Assembly: GCF_002778275.1 (NCBI RefSeq) | Contig: NZ_NESG01000005.1 | Span: forward strand, 1 to 64,000 | Length of the DNA stretch: 64,000 nucleotides | Direction: 5' to 3' | Source of the DNA: Limnohabitans sp. G3-2 | Lineage (GTDB): Bacteria > Pseudomonadota > Gammaproteobacteria > Burkholderiales > Burkholderiaceae_C | Shown here: positions 35,254 to 43,383 of the stretch, one piece after another | Layout of the letters: the number at the start of each line of letters is the position of its first letter | How positions within the stretch are numbered: position 1 is the first letter of the stretch | Notes under the pieces: model-generated | The model's database searches: none | What the model was told of the DNA's origin: nothing | Seen by the model: only the letters and a program-made list of their open reading frames with translations | Translations under genes and position numbers: made by a program

Positions 35254-35549
35254 AAGCGCACTCCCGTTTGTTTGGCGATGTCGACCACCTGGGCTGCAGG
35301 GCGCGTGCCATCGTGCAAAAGGATGTCAATTTTTTGGTCGCCCAATTGGCGCACGAGCTGGGCATAGAGTTGCCCCATCGCTTGTGTTTTGTTGGCCACG
35401 GGGGCACTCAATTCAACCAGCAAATCAATGTCGCCACCCTTGAGCGCATCGTGCACCCGCGAGCCAAACAGGGTGACTTGCGCGCCCTCACCCAGCACGG
35501 CTTGGGCGGTGCTTTTGATGGTGTCGATTTGGGCGGGGGTCAGGCGCAT
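35250..35549 (-). CDS. MntA-type minimal nucleotidyltransferase, module 3 (antitoxin)
   Basis: The 99-residue protein has LFGSRVHDALKGGDIDL. The N-terminal 34 residues equal module 1, and the C-terminal part (LSAPVANKTQAMGQLY) is different. Ends IAKQTGVRL, like the IAKQEGIRL end of modules 1 and 2. Confidence 0.85.
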   Translation of the reverse strand: MRLTPAQIDTIKSTAQAVLGEGAQVTLFGSRVHDALKGGDIDLLVELSAPVANKTQAMGQLYAQLVRQLGDQKIDILLHDGTRPAAQVVDIAKQTGVRL

Positions 35550-35567
35550 GGCTGAGGGGTGGTTTGG

Positions 35568-35640
35568 GGATTCGCTTGCAGGGGCAAGCTCCTACAGGGG
35601 AATGGTGGTTTGGGGGATTCGCTTGCGGGGGCAAGCGCTT
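35568..35640. repeat. Two REP-like palindromes, GCTTGC type (copies 4 and 5)
   Basis: A full unit (35568-35600, loop AGGG) is followed by a second that ends early at GCAAGCGCTTA. The second joins the truncated HEPN remnant, so the palindrome borders a deletion end. Confidence 0.8.
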
Positions 35641-35645
35641 ACTGG

Positions 35646-35743
35646 ACAGGTGTCCAGCAAGTGCTGGATTTCTTTTTGGATGATGCGACAGAGGAAAGTC
35701 AAGCTTGCAGACTCTGAACCAGTAAGTGTGTTTCAGGTTTCAC
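35646..35743 (-). pseudogene. Remnant of a fourth HepT-type gene
   Basis: From GTG 35743, which overlaps the stop of the fourth nucleotidyltransferase (GTGA), the frame reads VKPETHLLVQSLQA and stops. In another frame the next bases encode LTFLCRIIQKEIQHLLDT, almost identical to residues 11-28 of the module 1 HEPN protein. The rest is lost and replaced by a REP-like palindrome. Confidence 0.8.
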
Positions 35744-36027
35744 AATGGCACCCCGGTCTGGCGGGCGATTTGAAAGATTTCGCGATCGGGTTCATCCGGT
35801 GAACGCACAAGCAAATCAACATGCGTGTCGCAGGACACTTCCAACTGCCATTGAATGGTGAGTTGGGTTTTTAGATCTATCGAGCGGCTGGTGTTCCAAA
35901 GCAAATCAATGTCTCCGCCCTTGCGCTGGTCATCCGCCCTCGAGCCAAACAGCAAAACTTCAGCCTGCGGATCTACAGATCGCAAAATCCTTGTAATGGC
36001 TTGTTGTTCGGATGTGGTCAGGCGCAT
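35740..36027 (-). CDS. MntA-type minimal nucleotidyltransferase, module 4 (orphan)
   Basis: The 95-residue protein from ATG 36027 has LLFGSRADDQRKGGDIDL and ends IARQTGVPL. It has a different N-terminus (MRLTTSEQQAITRILRS) from the other three and is the most divergent copy. Its HEPN partner is broken, so it may be an orphan antitoxin that could act on the neighbouring toxins. Open frame upstream to 36066 overlaps a REP-like element and is unlikely to be translated. Confidence 0.8.
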   Translation of the reverse strand: MRLTTSEQQAITRILRSVDPQAEVLLFGSRADDQRKGGDIDLLWNTSRSIDLKTQLTIQWQLEVSCDTHVDLLVRSPDEPDREIFQIARQTGVPL

Positions 36028-36046
36028 GGAAGAGGGGTGGTTTGGG

Positions 36047-36125
36047 GGATTCGCTTGCGGGGGCAAGCTCCTACAGGGGAGAGCTGGTTTGGGGGAATCG
36101 ATTGCGGGGGCAAGCGCCTACAGGG
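36047..36125. repeat. Two REP-like palindromes, GCTTGC type (copies 6 and 7)
   Basis: Two units follow the wza-like stop, the second with ATTGC in place of CTTGC, which weakens its stem. They mark the border between the toxin-antitoxin array and the export gene. Confidence 0.8.
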
Positions 36126-36128
36126 AGA

Positions 36129-38615
36129 TCAGTTCTTCAGGGTTTTGATGGCGGCGGCGCCTATGCCGAGGTTGCTGAAAATTTGGGTCCAGTCGCGCAG
36201 GGCGCGCACCAGGAAGTTGTAGCCGCTTTCGCGGTCAACCCGGGCGGGCACGATGAGGGTGTCGCCGGGCATGACTTTGGTGGACTCGAAGCTGTTGAAG
36301 AAGCCGGCCGCGCGGCGGCTGAAGACAGACCCGTCGGCACGCAGCAAGAAGGCTTCGCTCGGGTCGGCTTCGTCGGTGGGGCTGGCGGATTTGATGACCT
36401 CGCCCACGGTTTTGCCTGTTTTGTAAATCATGACGTTTTCGTTGCTGACGCTGCCCACAGCAGACACAAACATGGGGAGCGAGGGCACGAGGATGGCGTC
36501 GCCGTCTTCCAGGGGCAGGTCGGGCAGCTGCTCAAAGTCGGCGGCTTTGCCGCGAGCGCTGCGCAGATGAATGGGTTTGGCGGACTCGCCGGCAGCGGGG
36601 TCGAGCTCAAGGGCCACGCGGCCTTTGCTCTTGAGGGCCTTGAGGCGGGCGATTTGGCTTTGCTGCTGTTGCTGCTGTTGCTGCTGCAAGATTTGCGCTT
36701 GGGCGGCACGCTCGCCCGTCAGGTTGGCAGCCAGGCTGGCGGCTGCGCTTTGCGCTTGGTTTTCCAGGCGGCGAATGACTTGGTCGAGGTTTTCTTGCTG
36801 CTGTTTGCGCACGCTTTCGCGGGTGAATTCAAGGCCGTAAAGATAGGCCTGGGGCATGACCCCACCGGCACGCAGCAGCAGTTGGGGCAGGGTTTCGCCC
36901 GGCCGGGCCTGGTAGACACCGGGGGCAGCCACTTCGCCTTCGACCCGAACCAGGCGGGTCTTTCGATCGGAGGGGAGCTGCAGGTCGTTGCTGCTCATGA
37001 TGGTGATGACGTCACCCGACTGCAGCAACAGGTTGTGGGCCGGGTCTTTTTGGACCACGGCTTTGCCCAGGTTGAAGGGGATGAGTTCTGTGCGCAACTC
37101 GGCTTTGTTCAGGCGCTCGATGAGGGCGTAGTCCCAGTTGATTTGGTCGACCATGCCGCGCACACGTTCACTGACGTTGCTGCCAGCGCGTGACTGCGCG
37201 CCAGCCTCGGCGGTGCCCGTGATGATTTCGGTGGCCAGGGCCAGGTTTTCCGGCAGCTGCTGTGCTTTTTCGATGGCCTGAATTTGGGCCGGGGTGAGGC
37301 CTTGGGCTTTGAGGGTGACCGAGCGGTTTTGCACCAGTTGGTTTTTGCGGCGGTAGTACTCGGGGGTGATGAGGGCTTCGCGGTCGGGGATGAGGTCTTG
37401 CACCCGCATGCCCGGGAACCAGGCGTTGCGCAGGGGCTGGGCCACCGTGCCTTGCAAGGTGACGGCATTGCCAAATGCGGGGCTGATGGGCAGCAGGGTC
37501 AGGACGTCACCGTCTTGGAGTGGCTGGGCCAGGCCTTGGGCATTGAGCACCAGGTTTTGCACTTGGCGAGGGGCTGCGGCCTGCGCGGGGTCGATGCGTT
37601 CGACCAGGGCTTTTTGGGCGCTGGCCAGAGCAGGCACACCGCCGCCCAGGGCCAAGATGTCTTGCACGGTTTGGCCAGGCTTGACTTCGTAGATGGCGCC
37701 GTGGTCGGTGGCACCGGTCAGGGCCATGCGTGGGCCTGCGGGGGGAATCATGATGACGTCGCCGGGTTGCAGGCGGGCGTCTTTGCTTTTGTCGCCTTGG
37801 GCGATGAAGTCGTACAGGTCGAGCGTGGTGACGGTTTTGCCAGCGCGCTTGAGCTGGATGCCGCGCATGCTGCCGTTGACGCCGGGGCCACCGCTGGCAA
37901 ACACGGCGTTGATGAGGGTGGACAGGCTGTTCAGGTTGTACGTGCCGGGCTGTTGGGCCTGGCCCACCACATACACCGTGATGCCGCGCAGTTTGCCAAG
38001 GCTGGCCGTGAGCGTGACGTTGTTGAACACGGTGGCCACGTGTTTGCGCAATGCGGCTTCGAGGTCTTTGACTTGCACGCCTGCGAGGTTGAGCGTGCCG
38101 ATTTTGGGCAGGCTGATTTGGCCGTTGCGGTCGAGTGTGTGGGTGCCCGCGTAGTCGACGGCACCCCAGATTTGGATGCGCACTTCATCGCCTTGGCCGA
38201 GCACGTATTCGGCGGGTGCGGGGGCCGCGGCGTCGGTGGCGTAGGCCTGGGGGTTGTCAAACAGGTCGGCACCAAAGTGGGGCAAGAGGCGGCCGGTGCT
38301 TTCTTGCACAAAGCGCTGGAATTGGCTGGGGGCTTGGGCTTTGCGTGGGCGCGCTTGGCTCAAGAGGCGGTCGGCGTCTGCAGCGCCCAGGTCGGGGCGA
38401 ACAGGCAATGCGGGCTTGACCGCGGTGTTGACGCCCGCAGCCGGCAGGGCAGCAGCGGGGTCTGTGGCTGGGATGGCGCTTGGCTGCGTCATGCCCGCTT
38501 GGGGGACAGTGCCCGCTTGAAACTGCGCTGCGGCAGGCAGACTGCAACTCAGGCAGGCCAGCATGGCGAGTGCAAAGAGGGTGTGCCTGGGGGCTGACTG
38601 AAGGTGTTGGGGCAT
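36129..38615 (-). CDS. Wza-type polysaccharide export protein with SLBB domains
   Basis: This periplasmic/outer-membrane export protein has about 828 residues, longer than E. coli Wza (about 380). A signal peptide (HTLFALAMLACLSCSLPAAA) precedes a polysaccharide-export domain near residue 140 (EYVLGQGDEVRIQIWGAVDY) and several SLBB-type domains (YVVGQAQQPGTYNL, RVEGEVAAPGVYQARPGETL, then VSAVGSVSNENVMIY). A Gln run near 660 belongs to a coiled coil. ATG at 38615 is preferred over 38636 because it leaves a normal signal peptide. It is the first gene after the JUMPstart-like leader. Confidence 0.9.
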   Translation of the reverse strand: MPQHLQSAPRHTLFALAMLACLSCSLPAAAQFQAGTVPQAGMTQPSAIPATDPAAALPAAGVNTAVKPALPVRPDLGAADADRLLSQARPRKAQAPSQFQRFVQESTGRLLPHFGADLFDNPQAYATDAAAPAPAEYVLGQGDEVRIQIWGAVDYAGTHTLDRNGQISLPKIGTLNLAGVQVKDLEAALRKHVATVFNNVTLTASLGKLRGITVYVVGQAQQPGTYNLNSLSTLINAVFASGGPGVNGSMRGIQLKRAGKTVTTLDLYDFIAQGDKSKDARLQPGDVIMIPPAGPRMALTGATDHGAIYEVKPGQTVQDILALGGGVPALASAQKALVERIDPAQAAAPRQVQNLVLNAQGLAQPLQDGDVLTLLPISPAFGNAVTLQGTVAQPLRNAWFPGMRVQDLIPDREALITPEYYRRKNQLVQNRSVTLKAQGLTPAQIQAIEKAQQLPENLALATEIITGTAEAGAQSRAGSNVSERVRGMVDQINWDYALIERLNKAELRTELIPFNLGKAVVQKDPAHNLLLQSGDVITIMSSNDLQLPSDRKTRLVRVEGEVAAPGVYQARPGETLPQLLLRAGGVMPQAYLYGLEFTRESVRKQQQENLDQVIRRLENQAQSAAASLAANLTGERAAQAQILQQQQQQQQQSQIARLKALKSKGRVALELDPAAGESAKPIHLRSARGKAADFEQLPDLPLEDGDAILVPSLPMFVSAVGSVSNENVMIYKTGKTVGEVIKSASPTDEADPSEAFLLRADGSVFSRRAAGFFNSFESTKVMPGDTLIVPARVDRESGYNFLVRALRDWTQIFSNLGIGAAAIKTLKN

Positions 38616-38665
38616 GGGTAACGGCAGGTAAAACACGTGAAGGACCGACAGCGTGAGGGGGCGCG

Positions 38666-38702
38666 TTGAGGTGGGCGAATTGAGGTGGACGAGTTGAGGT
38701 GT
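38666..38702. repeat. Three short direct repeats in the wza leader
   Basis: TTGAGGTGGGCGA, TTGAGGTGGACGA and TTGAGGTG follow each other in the plus strand, between the ops-like site and the wza start. Their role is unknown; as RNA the minus copy is C- and A-rich and weakly structured. Confidence 0.6.
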
Positions 38703-38717
38703 CTGACTCGTGCGCCG

Positions 38718-38761
38718 AGCAGGCTACCGCAGTGTCTGATGCAGCTGAGAGCATGACACTG
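38718..38761 (-). promoter_or_regulatory. JUMPstart/ops-like element in the wza leader
   Basis: The minus strand contains GCGGTAGCCTGCT, close to the E. coli ops core GGCGGTAGCNTNCT, about 100 nt before the wza ATG. Just 5' of it are CAGTGTC...CTCTCAGCTG, which resemble the rest of the JUMPstart box, and CAGTGTC/GACACTG form a hairpin. In enterobacteria this element recruits RfaH to RNA polymerase. An RfaH-like gene lies 1.2 kb upstream. The other bases of 38616-39013 hold no gene; an AT-rich part near 38850-38935 may hold the promoter. Confidence 0.6.
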
Positions 38762-39013
38762 GGCCTGAAAAGACACGATTTGCGGCGTGGTGCCCCTGAA
38801 CACCAGAGTGATCAGCACAAGACCACCCGAGTATTCGGCACAAGGCGCAAAACCTTCGATTCTAATTTATGAAGCGACTATGGGATGCTTTTTTTGAAGC
38901 ATAAATAGCGCATTTATTTTTCTTATTTTTGGGTATTGAGCGTACGCCAGCGAACTGACAGCAAGCCTTCGCGCCAGCACGAATGTGCGGCTGCAAAACA
39001 AGAGGGGGCAGGC

Positions 39014-39715
39014 TCAGAGCGGCGCGGACGAGCCGAAGCGTCGGTCGCGCTGGGCAAACCAGTCGATGGCTTGCTTGAGCCGGGCTGGAGAAAAGTCGGG
39101 CCAGAGGTCGTCTGTGAAAAAAAGCTCGGCGTATGCGGCTTGCCAGAGCATGAAGTTGCTGATGCGCGACTCGCCCCCGGTGCGGATGAGCAGATCGATT
39201 TCAGGGGCGTAGGCGGTGCTGAGGTGCGAAGCCAAGGCCTCTTCGGTCAAGGCTTGCAGGTTTTGGTCGGGGTTGGCTTTTTGCCAAGCTTGAGCGGCCT
39301 GGATCATGTCCCAGCGGCCGCCGTAGTTGGCGCAAACCGTGAGTGTGATTTGGGTGTTTTGCGCCGTTTGCTGCTCGGCGCGGTCCATCAGGTCTTGCAT
39401 GGCCGGCGAAAAGCGGCTCTTGTCCCCGACCAAGCGCAGACGCACACCGTTGGCGTTCATGTCATCGACTTCTTTTTGGAGATAAGTCATGAACAAGCCC
39501 ATGAGGCTGGAGACTTCTTCTTCGGGCCGTTTCCAATTTTCGGTGCTGAAAGCGAACAGGCTGAGGTGGGCCACCCCCAACTCGGAACAAGCACTGACGA
39601 TGTCACGGACCCGCTTGGCACCAGCGGCATGGCCCAAGGCGGCAGGCATGAACCGCTTTTTGGCCCAGCGGCGGTTGCCGTCCATGATGATGGCGATGTG
39701 CTTTGGAAACTGCAT
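39014..39715 (-). CDS. uppS: Undecaprenyl diphosphate synthase-like cis-prenyltransferase
   Basis: The protein of about 233 residues has HIAIIMDGNRRWAKKR (catalytic Asp and the diphosphate-binding region), FAFSTENWKRP, and LLIRTGGESRISNFMLWQAAYAE, all typical of UppS. It makes the lipid carrier used by Wzx/Wzy systems. It sits in the polysaccharide locus rather than in the usual frr-uppS-cdsA-dxr cluster, so it may be a second, dedicated copy. A TTG start at 39736 is also possible. Confidence 0.92.
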   Translation of the reverse strand: MQFPKHIAIIMDGNRRWAKKRFMPAALGHAAGAKRVRDIVSACSELGVAHLSLFAFSTENWKRPEEEVSSLMGLFMTYLQKEVDDMNANGVRLRLVGDKSRFSPAMQDLMDRAEQQTAQNTQITLTVCANYGGRWDMIQAAQAWQKANPDQNLQALTEEALASHLSTAYAPEIDLLIRTGGESRISNFMLWQAAYAELFFTDDLWPDFSPARLKQAIDWFAQRDRRFGSSAPL

Positions 39716-39867
39716 TAAGGAGGCGGATTGAGTCAAAAAGGGGTACCAAAAATAATACCTGATTCTAGATGGATCGGTGCCCTCTGCGCCTTCACGCCAA
39801 ATTAAATGGTGTGCGAAGGCTCACACAAGCACGCCATGGGCCTGCTGGTGCGCAGCGCCCCTGCGTG

Positions 39868-39915
39868 CTCAGGTGCTCAGGTGCTCAGGTGCTCAGGTGC
39901 TCAGGTGCTCAGGTG
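39868..39915. repeat. Six tandem copies of the 8-bp unit CTCAGGTG
   Basis: Six perfect units run without a break. The last overlaps the stop codon and final Thr codon of the RfaH-like gene, and the others lie in its 3' untranslated region. Such simple repeats can change copy number by slippage, but here that would not alter the protein. Confidence 0.9.
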
Positions 39916-40460
39916 GTCACTTCGACCTGGTGGTGCTCGAGCTGGATCACCAGAGGACGCCCCAGAATTTCGAGCAGCACCGCCACGCGTTTGCTGGAGA
40001 CGCTTTGGATCAGGCCGTCGATGTTGCCCAGCGCCGTGTGCTTGAGGCGCACGGTTTGACCCGCTTGGAGGTTGCTGAGCTCTTGAAGGGTGGCGTGGTG
40101 GCGTTCTTCTTCAAGCTGGCGGATGCACTGCACCAATTCGTCGTGCAGCTGGGCGGGTTCAAAACCGAAACGAACCAGGGTGGCGATGCCTTTGGTGTTG
40201 CGCACCACCGAGATGCTTTGCTCGGGCTTGCTGGGCCTGAACAGGATGTAGCGCGGGAACATGGGCTCGAACACGGACACGGGGCCTTGTTCGGTTTTTT
40301 TGAACTTTTTGTAAAGCGGCAAATAGACTTCAAAGGCTTGCTGCTCCAGGTTGATCTGGGCGATTTGTTCTTGCCGGGGTTTGGTATAGGCCAAATACCA
40401 CCGGTTTGATGGCGCATCTGTGCCAGAAAGGGTCTCGGAAGGGTCGGCGTTGCGGGTCAT
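39909..40460 (-). CDS. RfaH-like NusG paralogue (transcription antiterminator)
   Basis: The 183-residue protein has a NusG N-terminal domain with RWYLAYTKPRQEQIAQ, FEPMFPRYILFRP and VVRNTKGIATLVRFG, the last two close to RfaH (EPLFPNY and RGVSHFVRFG). The C-terminal KOW domain begins LQAGQTVRLKHTALGNIDG. A paralogue at the front of a polysaccharide locus is a specific regulator that lets RNA polymerase pass terminators. Its probable site is the ops-like element in the wza leader. Housekeeping nusG lies elsewhere. Confidence 0.88.
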   Translation of the reverse strand: MTRNADPSETLSGTDAPSNRWYLAYTKPRQEQIAQINLEQQAFEVYLPLYKKFKKTEQGPVSVFEPMFPRYILFRPSKPEQSISVVRNTKGIATLVRFGFEPAQLHDELVQCIRQLEEERHHATLQELSNLQAGQTVRLKHTALGNIDGLIQSVSSKRVAVLLEILGRPLVIQLEHHQVEVTT

Positions 40461-40548
40461 GAATGCGGTATTTGGGCGAGATTCGGCGGTTTGACAGGGT
40501 ATTTTATGGGCAAGTCTTGAAATGGGCCCCTAAAGCTTTGGGGGCACC

Positions 40549-40575
40549 AAAACAAAACCCCGCTTGCGCGGGGTT
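40549..40575 (-). terminator. Rho-independent terminator after the H-NS-type gene
   Basis: On the minus strand AACCCCGC-GCAA-GCGGGGTT forms an 8-bp stem followed by TTGTTTTG. It lies between the H-NS-type and RfaH-like genes and separates their transcripts. Confidence 0.75.
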
Positions 40576-40670
40576 GAGATGCTTGCACGGGATTAATACC
40601 GCGCCAATGGCGCTTGACCGTCACCCATTATCCAGTTGGGTGAATGGGCAGCGGCCAAATGCAGGCTTAT

Positions 40671-40970
40671 TTAGGCAATCACGAAAGGTGCGCGGTCTTT
40701 GCCATCGATCCACTTGGGCGCTTTGCCTCGGCCTGTCCAGGTTTGGCCAGTGGCTGGGTCGCGGTATTTGGCAGCGACTTTGCTGGCCACTTTGGTGGAA
40801 GCCGATTTGGCTGCGCGGCCGGGGAAAACGTCTTGCGCGGTCAAGCCAAATTCGGCGACCAATTCACGCACTTTGGTCACAGCGGCAGAAATCTCGTTTT
40901 GACGCGCTTGGGCAATGGCTTGCTCCAAGGCTTCACGCTGGGCCAATAATTCTTTGTAGCTGGTAGTCAT
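40671..40970 (-). CDS. H-NS-family nucleoid protein
   Basis: The 99-residue protein from ATG 40970 has an N-terminal helical oligomerization part (SYKELLAQREALEQAIAQAR) and a C-terminal DNA-binding domain with YRDPATGQTWTGRGKAPKWI, the H-NS signature. A linker rich in Ala, Lys and Ser joins them. It usually silences AT-rich, foreign DNA, which fits its place beside a mosaic polysaccharide locus. Nine in-frame codons upstream are probably not used. Confidence 0.92.
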   Translation of the reverse strand: MTTSYKELLAQREALEQAIAQARQNEISAAVTKVRELVAEFGLTAQDVFPGRAAKSASTKVASKVAAKYRDPATGQTWTGRGKAPKWIDGKDRAPFVIA

Positions 40971-41129
40971 ATTGATTTCCAAGAAAGTAAAAACCATGAA
41001 TATACATGATTTATCACTGCCGCATCCATGACATTCATTTTTATTGTGCTGGATGGACGCATCTGATATTTAAAATCAAATTAATCCCAGACAGGTATTT
41101 TGATATGTCGAATGATTCACATCAAAACA

Positions 41130-42449
41130 TCAAGATTCAATATCGGATGGTTTGTGTCTGCGTGACCCGGACACTTTGTCGATGCGCCGCCCTTCCAGGT
41201 CAAGCACTTGAAAGTGCCACTCCCCCACTTCGACCGTTTGGCCTTTGACCGGCAGTTGGCCCAGCGCGTACATCAGCAAGCCCGCCAAGGTGTTGTAGCG
41301 GTTTTTGTCTTCGGCCGGCAACTCTTTGATGTCCAAACGGGCTTTGAGTTCGTTGACGGGCATGATCCCGTCCAGCACCCAACTGCCGTCTTCATTTTGC
41401 GTGGCCCAGGCATCGGTTTGGGTCTCTGACTTGAGCTCACCGGTGATGGCCTCCAGCAAATCCAGCGGCGTCAACAGGCCCTGAACTTCTCCGTATTCAT
41501 CCACCACAAACAGCATGCGGCTGGACTGGTCGCGCATTTGCTCGAGCAACTCCATGCCGGTCAGTGTTTCGGGCACAAAGTGGGCGGTTTGGGCGTGGTT
41601 TTCCAGGGAACGCTCGTCGTTGTGGGGCAGCGCCAGCAGGTGGGACAAACTGATGACGCCCATGATGTGGCCCAGACCGTCTCGGCAAACCGGGTACCAA
41701 GAGTGGTTGCCTTCGCCGCGCATCTGGTTGATGCGGTCCATGGCTTCCTGGGGCGTGAGGCTGGCTTCGAGCCATTGGATGTCGCTGCGCGGCGTCATCA
41801 TGGAGGTGAGGGCGCGGTCGTCCAGGTGAAACACATTGCGCACCATTTGGTGCTCGTGTTCTTCGATGAGGCCTGCATCCACCCCTTCGACCAAGCTGGC
41901 GGTGATTTCTTCTTCCGTCACGGCGCGGCTGCCGGAGCTGTCAATGCGCATGAGTTTGAGCATGCCTTGCGTCGACAGCGACAGCAATTTGACAAACGGC
42001 CCAGCCGCTTTGGCCAGACCCGCCATGGGGCGAGCCACAAGGCGAGCGACGGCCTCGGGGTAGAGCTGGCCAATCCGCTTGGGCACCAGTTCGCCAAAGA
42101 TGATGGTGGTGAAGGTGATGATGGTGACCACGATGGCCGTGGCCGTGATGGCGGCGACGGGCTCTGTGAGGCCCAACTGCACCAGTTGCAAAGCCAGACC
42201 AGCACTGAAGGCGGCCTCTCCCACGATGCCGTTGAGCACCCCAATCGACGTGATGCCCACCTGCACGGTGGACAAAAATTGGGTGGGTTCTTCCAGCAAC
42301 TTCAGCGCTGCGGTGGCGCCTTTGTCACCGGCTTCGTCCATGGCGGCCAGGCGGGCTTTGCGGCTGGAGGCCAGCGCCAGCTCGGACATGGCGAACACCC
42401 CGTTGAGCAGGGTGAGAAAAACAATCAGTAAAAAGTCCATAAACCCCAT
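41130..42449 (-). CDS. CorC/HlyC-type membrane protein with DUF21, CBS and transporter-associated domains
   Basis: The protein of about 439 residues has a DUF21 membrane domain (FLLIVFLTLLNGVFAMSELA and three further helices), two CBS domains (TPRSDIQWLEASLTPQEAM and FVVDEYGEVQGLLTPLDLLE) and a C-terminal CorC/HlyC domain (DGIMPVNELKARLDI). It is often called a hemolysin but is related to CNNM magnesium/cobalt transporters. ATG at 42449 puts the first helix at the N-terminus; open frame to 42536 is unlikely. It diverges from apaH. Confidence 0.9.
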   Translation of the reverse strand: MGFMDFLLIVFLTLLNGVFAMSELALASSRKARLAAMDEAGDKGATAALKLLEEPTQFLSTVQVGITSIGVLNGIVGEAAFSAGLALQLVQLGLTEPVAAITATAIVVTIITFTTIIFGELVPKRIGQLYPEAVARLVARPMAGLAKAAGPFVKLLSLSTQGMLKLMRIDSSGSRAVTEEEITASLVEGVDAGLIEEHEHQMVRNVFHLDDRALTSMMTPRSDIQWLEASLTPQEAMDRINQMRGEGNHSWYPVCRDGLGHIMGVISLSHLLALPHNDERSLENHAQTAHFVPETLTGMELLEQMRDQSSRMLFVVDEYGEVQGLLTPLDLLEAITGELKSETQTDAWATQNEDGSWVLDGIMPVNELKARLDIKELPAEDKNRYNTLAGLLMYALGQLPVKGQTVEVGEWHFQVLDLEGRRIDKVSGSRRHKPSDIES

Positions 42450-42555
42450 TGTGCCAAGAGTGGCCACGGCCACCCGCTGCTGCGCATTTGCCAAGGGCAT
42501 TGGGCATGGACGTTCAGGGTGCTGGATTTGGGACAATGGCCCCCAAGAGGTGCTT

Positions 42556-43383
42556 ATGGCTGTTTATTGGGTCGGTGATGTGCAGGGCTGCGATGCGCCT
42601 TTGGGACGCTTGTTGGAGCGGGTTGATTTTTCGGCCAGTCGCGACACGCTGGTGGTGCTGGGCGATTTGGTGAACCGGGGCCCGGCGTCGGCGCCCGTGC
42701 TGCGGCGCTTGATGGCGATGGGCAACGCCGTGCAGTGCGTGCTGGGCAACCACGATTTGCACCTGCTGGCCGTGGCGGCCGGGGCCGGACGGCTCAAACC
42801 GATGGACACGCTGGACGGCATCTTGCAGGCGGTGGACCGCCCTGCCCTGCTGGACTGGCTGCGCCACCAACGCATGGCGATTTGGGGCCACGGCGTGCTG
42901 TCGGTGCATGCCGGTGTGTTGCCGTCTTGGACTCTGGATCAGACCTTGGCCTTGGCCGCCGAGGTGGAGTCGTTGTTGCGCGGGCCCGATTTGAGCGATT
43001 TTTTGCACCAGATGTATGGCAACGCGCCTGCGGCCTGGCAAGAGGATTTGGTGGGTGTGGACCGTTTGCGGGTGGTGGTGAACGCCTTGACGCGTTTGCG
43101 CTTTTGCTCGGCGCAGGGGGTCATGGAGTTCGCTGCCAAAGAAGGGGCCGATGCGGCTCCGGCCGGTTTCATGCCGTGGTTTGATGTGCCGGGCAGACAG
43201 ACCGCCGATGTGACCGTGGCTTTTGGCCATTGGTCGACCTTGGGCCAGCTGCCACGCCATGACGTGTGGGCCATGGACAGCGGCTGCGTGTGGGGAGGCT
43301 GCTTGAGCGCCATGCGGCTCGATGCCAAGGGCCAGCGCGAGATGATTCAGGTGAAGTGCGAGCAGGCGCAAAAACCGGGCTGA
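42556..43383 (+). CDS. apaH: Symmetrical bis(5'-nucleosyl)-tetraphosphatase
   Basis: This is the one certain plus-strand gene (275 residues). It splits Ap4A to two ADP. Metal-binding motifs of the calcineurin-like phosphatases are YWVGDVQGC (GDXXG), LGDLVNRGP (GDXXDRG variant, here GDLVNRG as in ApaH), LGNHDLHLLAV (GNHD/E) and a later FGHWSTLG. ATG 42556 places GDVQG at residue 7, the usual position. Confidence 0.95.
   Translation: MAVYWVGDVQGCDAPLGRLLERVDFSASRDTLVVLGDLVNRGPASAPVLRRLMAMGNAVQCVLGNHDLHLLAVAAGAGRLKPMDTLDGILQAVDRPALLDWLRHQRMAIWGHGVLSVHAGVLPSWTLDQTLALAAEVESLLRGPDLSDFLHQMYGNAPAAWQEDLVGVDRLRVVVNALTRLRFCSAQGVMEFAAKEGADAAPAGFMPWFDVPGRQTADVTVAFGHWSTLGQLPRHDVWAMDSGCVWGGCLSAMRLDAKGQREMIQVKCEQAQKPG

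Noticed and set aside
37284..38597. Long plus-strand open frame opposite the wza-like gene, and similar ones opposite wzz, the permease at 45-48 kb and the ferredoxin gene
   Set aside because: They mirror the codon pattern of real minus-strand genes and have low-complexity translations without motifs.
39868..39915. The 8-bp tandem repeat as a phase-variation switch of the RfaH-like gene
   Set aside because: Only the last unit touches the final codon and stop. Other units are downstream, so a change in number cannot shift the reading frame.
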